Assembly: GCA_027919835.1 (NCBI GenBank)
Contig: JANVFP010000012.1
Span: 124,001 to 188,000 of the forward strand
Direction: 5' to 3'
DNA from: Lentinula raphanica
Taxonomy: Eukaryota; Basidiomycota; Agaricomycetes; Agaricales; Omphalotaceae
Length of the DNA stretch: 64,000 nucleotides
Below, piece by piece: positions 1-11,600 of this stretch. Under the pieces are notes generated by a model. It saw only the letters and a list, made by a program, of their open reading frames with translations, searched no databases and had not been told where the DNA came from. A program made the translations under genes and the position numbers. How positions within the stretch are numbered: the stretch's first letter is position 1; every line of letters starts with the position of its first letter.

Positions 1-631
1 TCGTCTCTCGTTCTGGGACGTTGACATACGAGGCTGTTGCTCAGACCACCGATGTCGGTCTCGGACAGTCCCTCTGTATCGGTATTGGAGGTGATCCTTT
101 CCCCGGAACGCAACATGTCGATTGTATCAAGGTGTTCCTAGATGATCCTGCCACCCAGGGTAAGTCTATCCCAGACATCACATACGTTTTATACATTAAA
201 CGTGATAACACAGGCATCGTCATCATTGGAGAGATTGGTGGGTCCATGGAAGAAGAAGCAGCTGAGTATCTGGAGAAACACAACAAGACACGGGCAAATC
301 CCAAACCTGTTGTTGGTTTCATTGCCGGACGTACGGCTCCCCCAGGTAGGCGTATGGGACATGCCGGCGCTATTATCTCTGGTGGCAAAGGTTCGTTGCG
401 GATCCTTGTAGCTGTTCAAGTAACTGACGCTCGACTTCGACCGTCTTCCAGGTGCTGCTTCAGATAAAGTGGCTGCGCTCTCAAAGGCAGGCGTTGTCGT
501 GACGGACAGTCCTGCAAAAATTGGTGCTGAGATGCTTAAGGTATGCGTACCTTGTCCAGTCTATGAAGAACTCAGTGTCTGATTGAAGCTATCCATCCTC
601 TTAGGCTATGAAAGCAGCTGGTTTGGTGTAA
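1..631 (+). CDS. LSC1: Succinyl-CoA ligase alpha subunit, mitochondrial (3' part)
   Basis: The alpha subunit of the TCA-cycle enzyme succinyl-CoA synthetase, which binds CoA and carries the phosphohistidine intermediate. The start lies before the window, so only the C-terminal half is seen. Four exons join in frame: up to about 162, about 213-391, about 452-540 and 605-631, ending in TAA. Visible family landmarks are the [10 protein letters not shown] loop, the GEIGG segment and the GHAGAI motif, whose histidine is the phosphorylated residue. The last exon codes only for AMKAAGLV. Introns are short with GT..AG ends. The match is collinear with the family and unambiguous. Nothing of the promoter or presequence is visible. 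Confidence 0.95.
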
Positions 632-851
632 TTATTTGATAGAACTTCTGCCTGGACATCTGTAGACTCACTATAGTGCACATGGTCATATAATATTATC
701 GTTCTACACTTCATTTTACTAGTTGGTTGATGTGCTGGAGATTGAGGCGTAGATGAAGGATACCTTCAAGCAGAATGTGTCGGCGCAATGATTGAATGAC
801 CAGCTTGCCGTTCGGCTGGGCTGGGCGTGGATAACCCCTAAATGCTCTTAT

Positions 852-873
852 CACCACCACCACCACCACCACC
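852..873 (+). repeat. (CCA)n microsatellite abutting a start codon
   Basis: About seven CAC/CCA triplets run directly into the ATG of the HAUS6-like gene at 874 and form an ACCATGG context. The repeat lies in the presumed 5' UTR. The 240-nt gap before it (632-873) holds the LSC1 3' UTR and this gene's upstream region; nothing else was recognised there. Confidence 0.8.
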
Positions 874-2578
874 ATGGTTGATCTTTCGCATTCTGTGTTA
901 GAGCTTCCTCCGCCTCTTCTCATTCTGATCCATCTACAAATCCTCCAATATCCTCATGTCGACAATGAGAATCTCGATATACACATCTTTGACGCTCAAA
1001 AACGCGGATTGCGGGCTAGGACGAAGATGATGGAAGATTTAGGATATTGGCTGGTCGCGAAGCTTGAAGGGAAGCATGTCAAGAAGGTAAGCGGAATATA
1101 TTCTTAGACAATGATAACTGCATATATAACGGTTGCATGGATGAAGATACTTCCCACTTATCCGTGCATCAAGCCATCGGATACCATCGCTTTTCGAACG
1201 TCTTTTGCAAACTTTCTGGACACTCTGCGGCACAGCTCAATGAAAGATAATACCATGGCTGCTGGATTTTGGAGACATGTCCAAGCTCGGAAGTCCTACC
1301 TGGAAGAGTGTAGCGGGACAAGGTACCCCGAGACCTCAACCACGGAGAATGTTTACCACATAACGACTTTCAATTCCTTAGGTTTCTCCAACTCTTTCTC
1401 TCGGTCTCGACACATGTTATTTTCAAGCTACAAGCAAGCATCATCCAGACTGAGATGCCCTTAGATTTGTACTATTCATCTCGTCTTGACTTTGCTCTGC
1501 TCTCTCAACGTCAGTGGGTCGAAGCTGCTTTGAACGTTTTGCGCCGACAGCAGGGGCTTGCAGACGCAAAGGTAGTCCGCTGTCGAATCTCTTACGTGCT
1601 TTTACGCGTCCTCCTCATTCTCATCTCCGTAGGCGCGTCTCTTAGCGTCAACCAACCTCAACATTCGATCAAGATACAGATCATTGCCTACGTCACGCTT
1701 GGTAGCCCTCAGAGACTCCAGACTCGCAGACTTACTCGCACTGGATGTGTGGAAAGGCGACTCTGCGCGAAGAAGTCTTGACTTCTTTATTGGTCTTGCG
1801 GGATTCAGCTCAGACAAAATTGGGGAAGGAACCACCGAAGGGAATTCATCAGTGCGATCACTAATCTCCTTCGTCGATCTATAGCTACAAGGCTGATCCT
1901 CAAGTCATGTCCAGAACCTGGTACGCTCTCGGTCACAAATTGAACACACAGTGCTTCCAGTTGCCGCTGCACGCCATCCTTCTTACATACGAGAACTTCA
2001 AAAACCAGTTTTTCAACTCGCGGAAGCGGCCTTCGCTCGAAGGATCAAGATTTTGAAATCTGCCCAGGAGGATCCAACGCTCTCATACGATCAGTCCCCC
2101 GTATTTTCTAACGCAGTGAATGCTCTTCATGAATGTCGTGAAGATGAAGAACAGGTTCACGCGAAACTTGCCTCAGCGCTCAAGAGCGTTCAAATTGGAA
2201 CAAGAAAACTTCAAGGAAGATTGAATGAGCTCAAGGAGAGCCGTGATGCCAGACTTTCCGACATAGGAACCGTCGCAATGGAGAAACGGATAACATCGAA
2301 CCTTCGATCCACTGATCAGCCTCCGGGAAAGATGGCCAAGAATGAGGTCTGTTTGGCGGTATCCTCATTCTGCGACGATGAACGGATCATTGAGACGGAA
2401 CGTGCTCTATCCCACCTAGAATTTGAGGTGAGTGATACCGAGCGTTCATCATACACGGCTCTTCATGTCGTTCCGGCAGACGCGATCCACACGCAACGCT
2501 GACAGAGGAAAGTTGGTCCCTCTATGTTTTGATATCCCGGAGAGTATATCACGCGTCCTGAGGCGTGAGCCTCTCTGA
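874..2578 (+). CDS. HAUS augmin-like complex subunit 6 (N-terminal family) homologue
   Basis: Probable augmin subunit, a complex that recruits gamma-tubulin to existing spindle microtubules. Exon 1 (874-1086) has the LIHLQILQYPH segment and FDAQKRG. Exon 2 (1147-1322) has ILPTYPCIKP and RKSYLEECSGTR. Exon 3 from 1382 gives RFLQLFLSVSTHVIFKLQ, all in the order expected of HAUS6 N-terminal domains. A middle part (about 1633-1919) needs at least one poorly resolved intron near 1745-1812. From 1951 on a helical, charged region reads LNELKESRDARLSD. If GTGAGT at 2428 is a donor and CAG at 2477 the acceptor, the protein ends at 2578; read without splicing it ends at 2502. The family call rests on the N-terminal pattern. 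The ATG follows a CCA repeat in good context. Confidence 0.6.
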
Positions 2579-2857
2579 GTTGCGACGTAGCTTGAAGTAT
2601 TTTATGTAGAGTCTAGGATCCAACAACAATCTTATCACTCGTTCACGGAGTCACTGCCATTCATGCATCATGATTAGTAGTCTAAGAAGTGCTCATCTTT
2701 CCCCAACGCTGAGAACACTCTACATCGTTGTCCAAGCTGTATTAGTATGAAAAGTACTAGTAAGCTATGAATATTTGAATGCTAATCTCACTCGAACGTT
2801 AGGCACTGTGGTTTCTTGGAGTTGATCACGATTTGAATTCAGCACTTGTCTATTGAC

Positions 2858-3733
2858 ATGGATGATGAATTTGTTCCCTCCAACTCGTTCCACGACGCAG
2901 CATCGTATCTTTCAAACGCAACCTCGCTGGCGAAGGTTTCAAATTCTGTCAAACTAGAGGTTTGCATGATATACGACAAAACACTTCAATCCTTACACCC
3001 AATGATTTGTTTTCTATGTTAGCTGTACGGTCTGTTCAAATGCCTCACGGTGTCTCCCCAGCCTACAAATTCTCGACCATCGATATTCGATATGACCGGA
3101 CGCGCCAAATGGGATGCTTGGAACGCAGCAGGCAAACAATACACTAATGGTCAGGATGCGGAAAACCGATATCTCAAAACTGCACGCGATCTGGGATGGC
3201 AGCCAGGGGCTCAGACTGTCTCGAAGGGCAGTGAAGAGAATACGGATAATGATATCTGGTATCTGGATTCAGACTCCAAAGATCAGGGAGGAGGCGGAGG
3301 CGGAGGTAGCGGAATGGGCGTTAGCGTTAGCTCTATGGCCGCGCCAGAAACCGCTTCTGACAATACTCTACACGACCTTGCGATTGCGGGGGATCTCAAT
3401 AAACTGGAAACACTAGTCTCTCTGGATCCAGATGTTGATCTCAACGCTCTCGACGAGTTTGTAAGTAATACAACCTCTGAACGTTTTCATACTAACAACT
3501 TTGAAGGGATATACATCTCTTCATCTTGCCTGTGACCGAGGAAGTGTAGACATTGTGCGCTTTCTAGTATCCAAAGGTGTCGACACCTCAATCAAGGTGT
3601 TAGATGTATTTTCCGGATTTTTATATGAGTACTAAGATATGGTTTATAGGATCCAGACGGAATGACGCCTCTAGAGCTAGCCCAAACAGCTGGACATGCA
3701 GAAATTGTCCAGTTACTATCCAGTCGAAGTTAG
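2858..3733 (+). CDS. Acyl-CoA-binding protein with ankyrin repeats (ACBD6-like)
   Basis: Binds long-chain acyl-CoA esters through an N-terminal ACB domain and probably a partner protein through C-terminal ankyrin repeats. Exon 1 (MDDEF...) gives the first ACB helix (FHDAASYLSNA). After an intron ending near 3022, YGLFKCLTV and FDMTGRAKWDAW provide the classic acyl-CoA and CoA-phosphate binding motifs. A seven-glycine run then forms a flexible linker. Two ankyrin repeats follow: TLHDLAIAGDLNKLE before the third intron, then YTSLHLACDRGSVDIVRFLV and DGMTPLELAQTAGHAEIVQLL. The domain order matches animal ACBD6 and related fungal proteins. No signal peptide or membrane segment is visible, so it is probably cytosolic. 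It converges with the bS16 gene, leaving 74 nt between stops. Confidence 0.88.
3286..3308 (+). repeat. GGAGGC-type repeat coding poly-glycine
   Basis: A GGAGGC-rich tract inside the acyl-CoA-binding protein gene, coding a run of seven glycines. It lies between the ACB and ankyrin domains and is probably a length-variable linker. Confidence 0.8.
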
Positions 3734-3807
3734 ACTCATGAAGTCCTCGCGACTTGACCAGCATAGCGACCTGGGAGTCCCCGTGTCGAGCCAACGATCA
3801 AATGCTG

Positions 3808-4245
3808 CTATGACTGTTGCGAGGTAGACTGTGAAGGCGTAACGGGTGAGGACGGCGTAGATGTAGAGCTTGCAGAAGCAGACGGGGACATGACATTAGG
3901 TGATTTTGGGTGGTATGGCGAGCCTGGCTTTAGGATATTACCCTACACAAAAATTGATCCATCAAGGGGTTGCTCTATAGCGAGATAGCGTAGTATACGC
4001 ACCAATGTCAGCAGCTTGACAACTGATTTGGACGGTATAGCCCCGACATCTAACCAATAACGAATCCGTCCAACGCTCCACTCCATAGTTTTGTGGTCCT
4101 TTCCTCCAGGCTTCACGCGAGGATCGTAGATACCTAGGAGCTCTGTGGGCTTTCCGTCCCGACGAGTCCGTTGGTTTATCGCGACGAGGTGGAAGACACG
4201 GTCATGACGAAGACCATGAACAGCAAGACGAAGTCGCATAGGCAT
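3808..4245 (-). CDS. MRPS16: Mitochondrial ribosomal protein bS16m
   Basis: Small-subunit protein of the mitochondrial ribosome. The start MPMRLRLAVHGLRHDRVFHL is the conserved S16 N-terminus (RLRLxxxGxxxxPxYxI). It is followed by ELLGIYDPRVKPGG, close to the family's LGxYxP motif, and by the WLDVGAIPSKSV helix. One intron, with donor GTGCGT after LLTL and acceptor GTGTAG, joins to GNILKPGSPYHP, the usual continuation of S16. The protein ends in a serine/threonine-rich tail of about 30 residues not found in bacterial S16. No cleavable presequence is evident, as is common for this family. The gap to LSM5 (4246-4469) is a short intergenic region with both genes on the minus strand. Confidence 0.88.
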
Positions 4246-4469
4246 AGTGGTAGCTACTGCTCAAAGCCAAAAATGTGGGCACAAAAGTAATGTACGTATC
4301 ACGTGATCTAATACGCGACGAAAAACGTCAAAAGTGAGCGGCGAGCGCAAGTTGAAAGAAGAGGAAGTGAAGAGCCAAGGTTTCTTCAATGTTGTGTCAA
4401 GATACAGTTGTTCGATGGCTATAATCTATCGAGATACAAAGCAACGAGAGGTAGAAAAATGTATTGCCG

Positions 4470-4962
4470 CTACGATTCTGGTCCATCGCTACCAGGGATT
4501 AACTGGAGAGAGCATCAGACGATATACTCTCCTCATGTACAAATTCTGACACGCACCATACATATATTGTTTCCATTCAGCAGCGTTTGACCCAGCTTTG
4601 TCTTCTTTGTTCCTTGAGCCGTCATTTCACTAAGAGCAACAACCATAACTCGAATCGTCCTTCGTAGATCCAGAGAATCTTACTGCAACTCACTATTCCG
4701 TAACGTCCTCGAGGACCATGTCTGAAGAGCGGAAGATATGAGCAATCGCATCGATCATAGTATTGAACATGTTCGCACTCACTGACAAAATCATCGAAAC
4801 CAAGTAAAGTCCCGGTAAATTCACGTTCGCTCTTCATCACGACCCATATCCGAGAGCCGATGCATTTGTCAATTAGTTCTTGATACGATGGGAGTTAGAG
4901 GCAAAGAGTACAGCATGAGGGTAGCCCAAAATCGAACCTAGTGGTAGTACTTGAGAAGCCAT
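4470..4962 (-). CDS. LSM5: U6 snRNA-associated Sm-like protein LSm5
   Basis: Subunit of the LSm2-8 ring that binds the U6 snRNA 3' end and of the cytoplasmic LSm1-7 decapping ring. The gene is made of very small exons, so no long reading frame shows it. Exon 1 codes MASQVLPL. Exon 2 gives [20 protein letters not shown] and [12 protein letters not shown] (Sm1 motif). A 28-nt exon gives [10 protein letters not shown]. Exon 4 gives [13 protein letters not shown] (Sm2 motif) and the last exon [10 protein letters not shown] before TAG. Every junction keeps the frame and uses GT..AG ends. The protein is about 85-90 residues, the usual size. The identification is firm because the whole LSm5 signature is present. 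Confidence 0.92.
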
Positions 4963-5267
4963 AGCAAACGCCGGTGAACGAAACTGGATCGATTATGTAG
5001 GCAACCCCCACAAAAAAAGTTTACCGCCTGCATTTTCAGTATTCATATAAATACAAAGTAGACAGCTTATTGTTATACAGAGCAGCAATGAAATGAGAAA
5101 ACCGTCGGCATCGGATTGGATTATAGGAAGGAAATACAAAAACAACGTTTTACAAGCCAAAGACCGCAGCGGTGAATATAGAAAGAAACATTTTCTGAAG
5201 AGGTCAATCTCCATGTAGCCTATGCAAGATGGGCACATGCGTATGATCTGGAATGGAATGAAAAAGT
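4963..5267. other. Intergenic, LSM5 upstream region and importin alpha 3' UTR
   Basis: About 305 nt between two minus-strand genes. It must hold the importin alpha 3' UTR and the LSM5 promoter. The importin reading frame appears to run on to 4993 only if the last intron is left unspliced. No separate gene, RNA or repeat was seen. Confidence 0.6.
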
Positions 5268-7159
5268 CTACTGTCCAAAGCTGAATCCTCCTTGAGGTGC
5301 AGCGACGTCGGAGTGGAACTAGATCACAGAATTCAGAAAACGAGCGAACTTTCGAGATGGATTTAAGACGTACAGCAAATTGGCCTTGAGCATCAACCGA
5401 AGGCGCAGCGATCGCGGTGTCGACGTCTTCATCATCAGGGAAGTATTTATCCATGATGTTGAAGGCTTTCTTATAGATTTCCAAGTTATCATGTTGCTGC
5501 AGATTGTGGATCGTGATCATTCCTCCAGCCTCTTCAACATATGTTGCATATTGGTTCACCGCGCCTGGTCCTGCAGCTGCTTTGTCCATCTCTCCAACCT
5601 TCAAGATGTTATCGAGACCATCGAGTGCAACCTGGATAACCTTGTTATCCATCATGGTGAGAAGATCACATAGAGGCTTGATGCATCCCTGGCTGACTAG
5701 GTATCGAATTTGGGATGGTTCCTGAAGTCCACCAGATGTGGCGTTGGAAATGGCCCAGCAGGCTTCTTTCCTCGTTTTGAAGTCCGCGTTTTGCAAAATG
5801 TTGATGAGCGGGGGAATGATATTCGCATCAATAACATTTTGGATCTGAGGAGGGGAGCCGGCAGTGATATTGGAAATCGTCCAGCAAGCTTCTTTCCTGA
5901 TGCCATCCTTTGGTGAGGAAAGGAGGGCAAGTAGAGCAGGAAGAGCGCCAGAAGCGATCACAACCTGGGTTTGAAGATCGTCTCCGGTGACGATATTTCC
6001 AACCGATCGAAGAGCAGGGGTCTGGACAGAAGTTGAGTGGTGCATCAAGAGCTCGACCAGACGCCTGCAGACACCAGACTCGATGACGGCTTGAATTTTA
6101 TCATTGGAGCCGTCGGAAAGGTAGGAAATAGCCCAGCAAGCATCAATCAGGATCTCGTCATCAAGGGAGTATATGAGCTTCGTCAAGACAGTGAGAGCGG
6201 GAGAAATCTAAATAAGGAAATATCAGCAGGGCTGTCAGACTAGAAACCGAACCGACTGACCAATTCCCAATCAGGTTGGGGTGATTTACCGCGACAGAAA
6301 TTACTTAGCGTCCAAGTCGCGTTACGGAGCATACTCAGTTTGTGATGTTCACTGAGCAGGGCGAGTAAAGGCCGAAGTGCGCCTTGTTGGAGTACATAGT
6401 CCCGGCATTGGGGACTATCACCAGCAATGTTACCGAGAGCCCAGACAGCTTGCTCTCGTACATCTAGGACGGAAGAAGATAGCAGATTGATGAATTCGGG
6501 AACGGCTTGTGCGCTGATCACCACCTGCGTGTGTTCTGCGGTGCCAGATGCGATATTGGTCAAGGCCCAGGCAGCCTCAAACTAGCATTGTCTCAATAAC
6601 ATGTTCAAGTACGATTAAAAGATGGATGCTCTCACCTGCAACATGGAGTGTCCCGTTTTTAAAAATTCAACGAATCGAGGAACAACACCGCACTCGATTA
6701 CACGCTCGATAGGAGGGTTTCTTTCCTTCGAGAGAAGCTTCCGGAACTTTGTCGTCGCGTCCAACTGACGCTCAGGATCATCGGAAAATACACCAGCGAT
6801 CATCTCATCGGCCAGCTAGCAGAAAGATATGTCAGAGCGGTTAGATGCGCTTTGGGATACATCGAGATAGATAGATTGCGTACAGGATCCTCCCAATTGC
6901 CACTGATCACCTCGTCATCCGAATCAGGTCCTATAGCAGGCTGGAAGTTCCTGCGTTTAGAGATGTTTTCCTCTCGTTTCTGGCGACGAATCTCCACTTG
7001 CTGCTCTTCACGGCGACGTCTGAGATCATCCTGTTTGAGGGCGCCTTTGGCTTTGTAGGCTGTAAAGGGAGTAAACGCGTCGGCTTGGGGTCATAGATAA
7101 GAGATGTTTGCATACGTACCCTCCTTGCGCGCCTTAGTCGTCCGGGATTCTGAGTCCAT
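5268..7159 (-). CDS. SRP1: Importin subunit alpha (karyopherin alpha)
   Basis: Adaptor that binds classical nuclear localisation signals and hands cargo to importin beta. The model starts [13 protein letters not shown]. It continues with the arginine-rich importin-beta-binding domain ([20 protein letters not shown]) and then about ten armadillo repeats. These repeats contain the conserved cargo-groove W..N pairs, for example [50 protein letters not shown] and [13 protein letters not shown]. The last intron (GTACGT..CTAG) joins QGQFA to an exon coding [16 protein letters not shown] and then TAG, which is the typical acidic/GGF tail of fungal importin alpha. Reading through that intron would add an unrelated hydrophobic tail, so 5268 is the better end. 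Five or six introns; full length of about 530-540 residues. Confidence 0.95.
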
Positions 7160-7382
7160 TGATCAAGAGAGATTATAAGGAGTGGCTTGAAAGTGTGTAT
7201 ATCGAAGTAGAAGTGAAAGAAAGGTCTAGCAACAAAAAGGCTTTTCTTAATTCAGCATCACGTGGAGTGACACATCCAGCATGCACGGACCACAAGTCTC
7301 TTGCTATACTCTATTACCACCGTGACTTTTACAGGCTAACGGACTAAGACGGACTATCCTCTTCGCTAACATCAAGCTAAAT

Positions 7383-8505
7383 TCATGCTAGTAGCCTTTG
7401 AGGCTTCCCTTCAAGATAACTGCTTATGTTCTCCACTGTCTCTGTCCAGAATACCTGAACAGGAAGAGGTAAGTATCAGTAAGATGAGCTCCATCATCGC
7501 AGAGTGACGATCATACCTTGTAGTTTGTGTCATTGACATATCCGTTATGGGGGCTCAGTGTAACGTTATCTAAAGCCCTGAGTGGATGATCCAGTGGAAG
7601 GGGTTCTTGTTCAAATACGTCCAATCCTGCTCCCGCAATTGTCTTCTTCTTCAAAGCTTCTACAAGAGCAGCTTCATCAACAAGAGGTCCTCGAGACGTG
7701 TTGATGAAAAACGCAGAGGGTTTCATTGAAGCTATATCTGCTGCGTTAATCATCTTCGTCGTACTCTCGGATAGAACCATATGCAGCGACACAATGTCAC
7801 TACGACTAAGTAATTCGCGTTTTGATGAGACGAACTCAACGCCTTGAGCCTCTGCACGTTCCAGCGTTAGATGGGGGGACCAGCCTATGACTTTCATCCC
7901 GAAAACCTTGGCGATCTGGATATTCCATGGGATAAACAAAACAGAATGTTCAGAAACGAAAACTCACTTTCGCAGTCGCTCCACCGAGTCTCCCTACTCC
8001 AATCAAGCCTAGTGTGGAACCAGCAAGCCCCATGGGAACGACAGTCTGCCATAGAAGATTGCCGTTCCTTATATTTGTATGTTCCACCGCTATTTGTCGA
8101 GCCACAGCCATTATCATAGCCCAGATGTGTTCACCCGTCGAATTACCCCCATTGCCCGTCCCAGAGACATATATGCCTTTCTGTTTGGCACAACTCACGT
8201 CAATACCTCTGTTCACTTGACCAGTGGTGGCGATCAAGCTAGCAAATGATCAATGAAGTTCAGTGGGAGGCCAGTCCTACATACCGCAAATTGGGCAAGC
8301 GGTCCAACAATGAGGAAGGGAACTTTGTACGCTCTCGCATAGCACAGATAATTTCATAAGGCTCGAGTCGCTTTACCAAACTGTCCTCATCAGAAAGAGT
8401 TTCTGTGAAGACATCAACTCTCAATCGGTCGATAATACTTGACCAGTCTGCGATCGTGAGGGCGACTTGCTGGTAATCGTCAAGGATAGCCACTCGAACG
8501 ACCAT
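7383..8505 (-). CDS. D-isomer-specific 2-hydroxyacid dehydrogenase family protein
   Basis: NAD(P)-dependent oxidoreductase of the phosphoglycerate/glyoxylate dehydrogenase superfamily. The start MVVRVAILDDYQQVALTIAD is typical of the fungal branch. An in-frame upstream ATG at 8562 adds 19 residues without homology and is less likely. The Rossmann glycine motif reads LGLIGVGRLGG. The catalytic residues are an arginine in FINTSRGPLVDE, a glutamate in GLDVFEQEP and a histidine in LSPHNGYV. The final exon, after an intron ending CAG, codes VFWTETVENISSYLEGKPQR and then LLA. At about 340 residues it is full length. The substrate cannot be told from sequence. It is followed on the same strand by RPN2. 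Confidence 0.9.
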
Positions 8506-8631
8506 GATGGTAAAGGTAACAGGGGACGAATATGAGTCTGTCCACGGCATGGGAATTTTCACAAGCTGTATTAGCTGCTTATTGGAACGATACAGAAATA
8601 GGACAAGGAACGGTAAAGATTATGATATCAA

Positions 8632-11600
8632 CTAACTGTCATTATCGAAAGGGTACTGGTGGGAGAAGGAGTCAGTTATAGGTGGACCAAATTCACACAC
8701 TACATCTCAACTCACCTCGAAAGATGATGGGACATCCGCTTCCTCAGCATTTTCGTCTAATGCTATATGTGGACCAGATTCAACAGCACGAGGTGTCTCG
8801 ACATTTGCTGTTGGAGTTGACTCGGCAGGCGGCGGTTGTATCGCAGTCTCGAATTGAATGAATTCTGCTTCTTGCTCAGGACGTCGGTCGACCAAGATCA
8901 AAATACCACCTCCACCAGCAGACTTTTCTTCTACTTGTTTGATGGTTTTCCCTGCTCGAGTGGAGGCTGGTTTGGCGGTCACCACGCGCACGGGTTGGTA
9001 TTTCCCATCATTGGGGAAACTAATGTATGCGAGCTGGGCAGGCGTAACTCGTGAGAGATTTGGCAAAGTTTCATATGAAGGCTCTTTCTTCGCTTTTGAG
9101 GTGCCCGCTAAAGCAACATTCAGTATGTCGAGCACCGTCTGGGATGACTCGGCTCACCTTTAGATGTACCTTCAGCTTTCATATCGATGTCCCCATCACC
9201 TTCAGTCTTCACATCAGGTTTTTCATCCTATAATCATGTTAATGAACAGTGACGGTTGAAACAATGAAACAACTTGCTAGATCCATTGCATCTCCTTCTG
9301 TAGCAGCTTTCTTCTTTTCCCTGGCCTTGACCTTGGCCGTTGTCGACAGGACAGCAGTAGCAACTTTGGTCACGGTCTCCTTCTTTGGCGGGGCTGTTGC
9401 TGGCGGATATGCAAATAGACTGGGTTTGGCGTTCGAAATGAAATCAAATTTGGGCACCTAATGATCTTCTCCTGAGTACATCGTTTTCAGTTTCGAGATG
9501 GAGAAGCATACCTTCAAATCGCCATCCAGCCCGATGATCCCAGTAGGCTCGAAGGCAAGGCAAGCACAATGAGCGAGCGGATACCAATACCAAAATTGAC
9601 AGAACAGGACCATTCCAATGATAGCATTGGTGTTTCTACTTCCAGCTCGACTTTGGAGATTGATAGTCACGTTTCGTCCACCAGCATCGATGAGACCCTG
9701 GCCTAACGCTGCCCCGAGCTTAGCCATTGGATCTTCATGCTTGTCAGCAATGATTCTAGTGTAGAGGGCACGAGTAGAAGCCAGAGACGGCGAAGCCGCC
9801 TCAGATTGCTCGAGAAGGACCATTCCAAGGGCAATAAATGCTCCTTGGCGGACGAAATCAACACTGTCTTTTGTCATCGGCTCCAGAATTTCTATGGCAT
9901 CCTACAAAATAGATCGATGACTGAACCGTATAGAACCAGCAAGAAACATACCTGCATCCCCGTACCAGCACATGCTATACCGAGAGCAAGTGTGGCACCA
10001 CATCGTACGTGAGGGTTATAACTTTCACTGAGCAGTTGGACTATGCGTGGCACTTGGCTGGGATTTTTGAACAACAAGAATGCGAGCGAGGTGACTGCAG
10101 CCCGTCGAACGTCGTCGGAGACATCAGAAACCGCGATATGTAGCAATTGCCGTACAGCGTCGTTGTTGGAAGTACCTGCATAAGCTAGAGCAAGGGTGTA
10201 TACACCTCCGTAACGCAAGATTGGATCCTGAGAGCCATAAGTAGTGCGACAAACCCGACATGAAAATATATCACTGACTGTTTCGGCGAGGAGCTCCTTC
10301 ACTGTCTTATCTGCCTCTTCTTGCCGTCCGTAGAAGACGAAAGCAATACCGATCGCAAGTCCACGGATGATTTTCTCGTGTTGTGTTTCACGGGCATATG
10401 ACAACATTTCGCGTACAGGCTCTTCCGCGGCAGTACCCAACATGATCAAACCCATTGCGTATCCTGAGGCTTCGCCAGCCACAGCGGAATCCATGAAGAG
10501 TATATTCTTGAGATCCTCGAATGTTTCCATGTTCTTCGAACCCATTGCAGCAATTCCTAGACCCAACGCCGCTCCATGTTGAACGACCTCTCCCTGCGCT
10601 GCTCTTAACGCCTCCCTCAGATAGGTTGAAATTTCAGTCCCACAACCTGCGTTGATCAAACCCAGGGCGTAGAGTGCACCACCCTCCGAATATGCAGCAC
10701 CGGGGATGCTGCTTTCATTGCCATTTTGAGGAAGGTATGGACCTAATATGGTTTTGCCTTGCTCATAATAGCCTTTGTGGATGACACCCAGGCCAGCAGT
10801 TGCAGAGAATTTAGACCAGTTTGACGCAAGCCCGAGCCACTCCAAGTTTTCTCGCAAGAAGATGTCAGAAGTAGTGCCAGAGTGCATGAAAGCATTCTGC
10901 AAAGTTAACGCTGTGTGATAGATAGAAGAACGGGGCTCTAGATTGTCCTGAAACACCACATATTAGTGTTGATGAAAAAACATATTCCAGTTCTACACAC
11001 CTTGGTATGCTTGAGGATGAGGGTATCAACATGGTTATTCCGCTTCAAAAATTCTAGATAGAGCTTGACTGATTCTTGACCAGTTAGGATATTCCGTATT
11101 TTGTCAAATATTCCCTTCGTATCCTGAAAATGACTTGAGTTCAAAGACGATGATCAAACGAGAGGGTACACACGGCATTTCCGGCGGGAAGCTGTTCACG
11201 GACAAGGTCGAGGTAATCTCGTGCGCCGCCTTCCACAAGGTCGAACGCAAACTGATAGGCAAGGAGACTTTCTTTAGGTACGAGAGAGACAAACAGGGGG
11301 ACCGTAAGCGATGGATCTCCAAGGGTCACTAAGAGTCGCGTGAGGGATTGCGGGAGCGTTGATCCATCACCAGCAGTCGGCCGAGGGAAGAGAGGGTAGA
11401 GGAAACGGAGAACGGTGTCACGGTAGGATAGTGAAAACCCCGAGTCAATCACGGCTTCCATAGCGTAGGATAAAATGGATGTGTCCTTGACTTGTTCGTA
11501 AACTTTGGAGATGATATCCAATCTACGGGACTCCAGGGCAATTCCGACTGCCTATTGCAAACGTCAGTCTGATAGAGCTGGGGAAAAAGTCAAATGCACC

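Noticed and set aside
41..419. Antisense open frames over LSC1
   Set aside because: They mirror the real exons on the other strand and cross splice sites; no independent homology.
4334..4590. Plus-strand frames between bS16m and LSM5
   Set aside because: They overlap LSM5 exons and introns in antisense and have no homology.
4993..5267. Extension of importin alpha into a hydrophobic 90-residue tail
   Set aside because: The extension arises from not splicing the last intron. Splicing gives the normal GGFSFGQ end at 5268.
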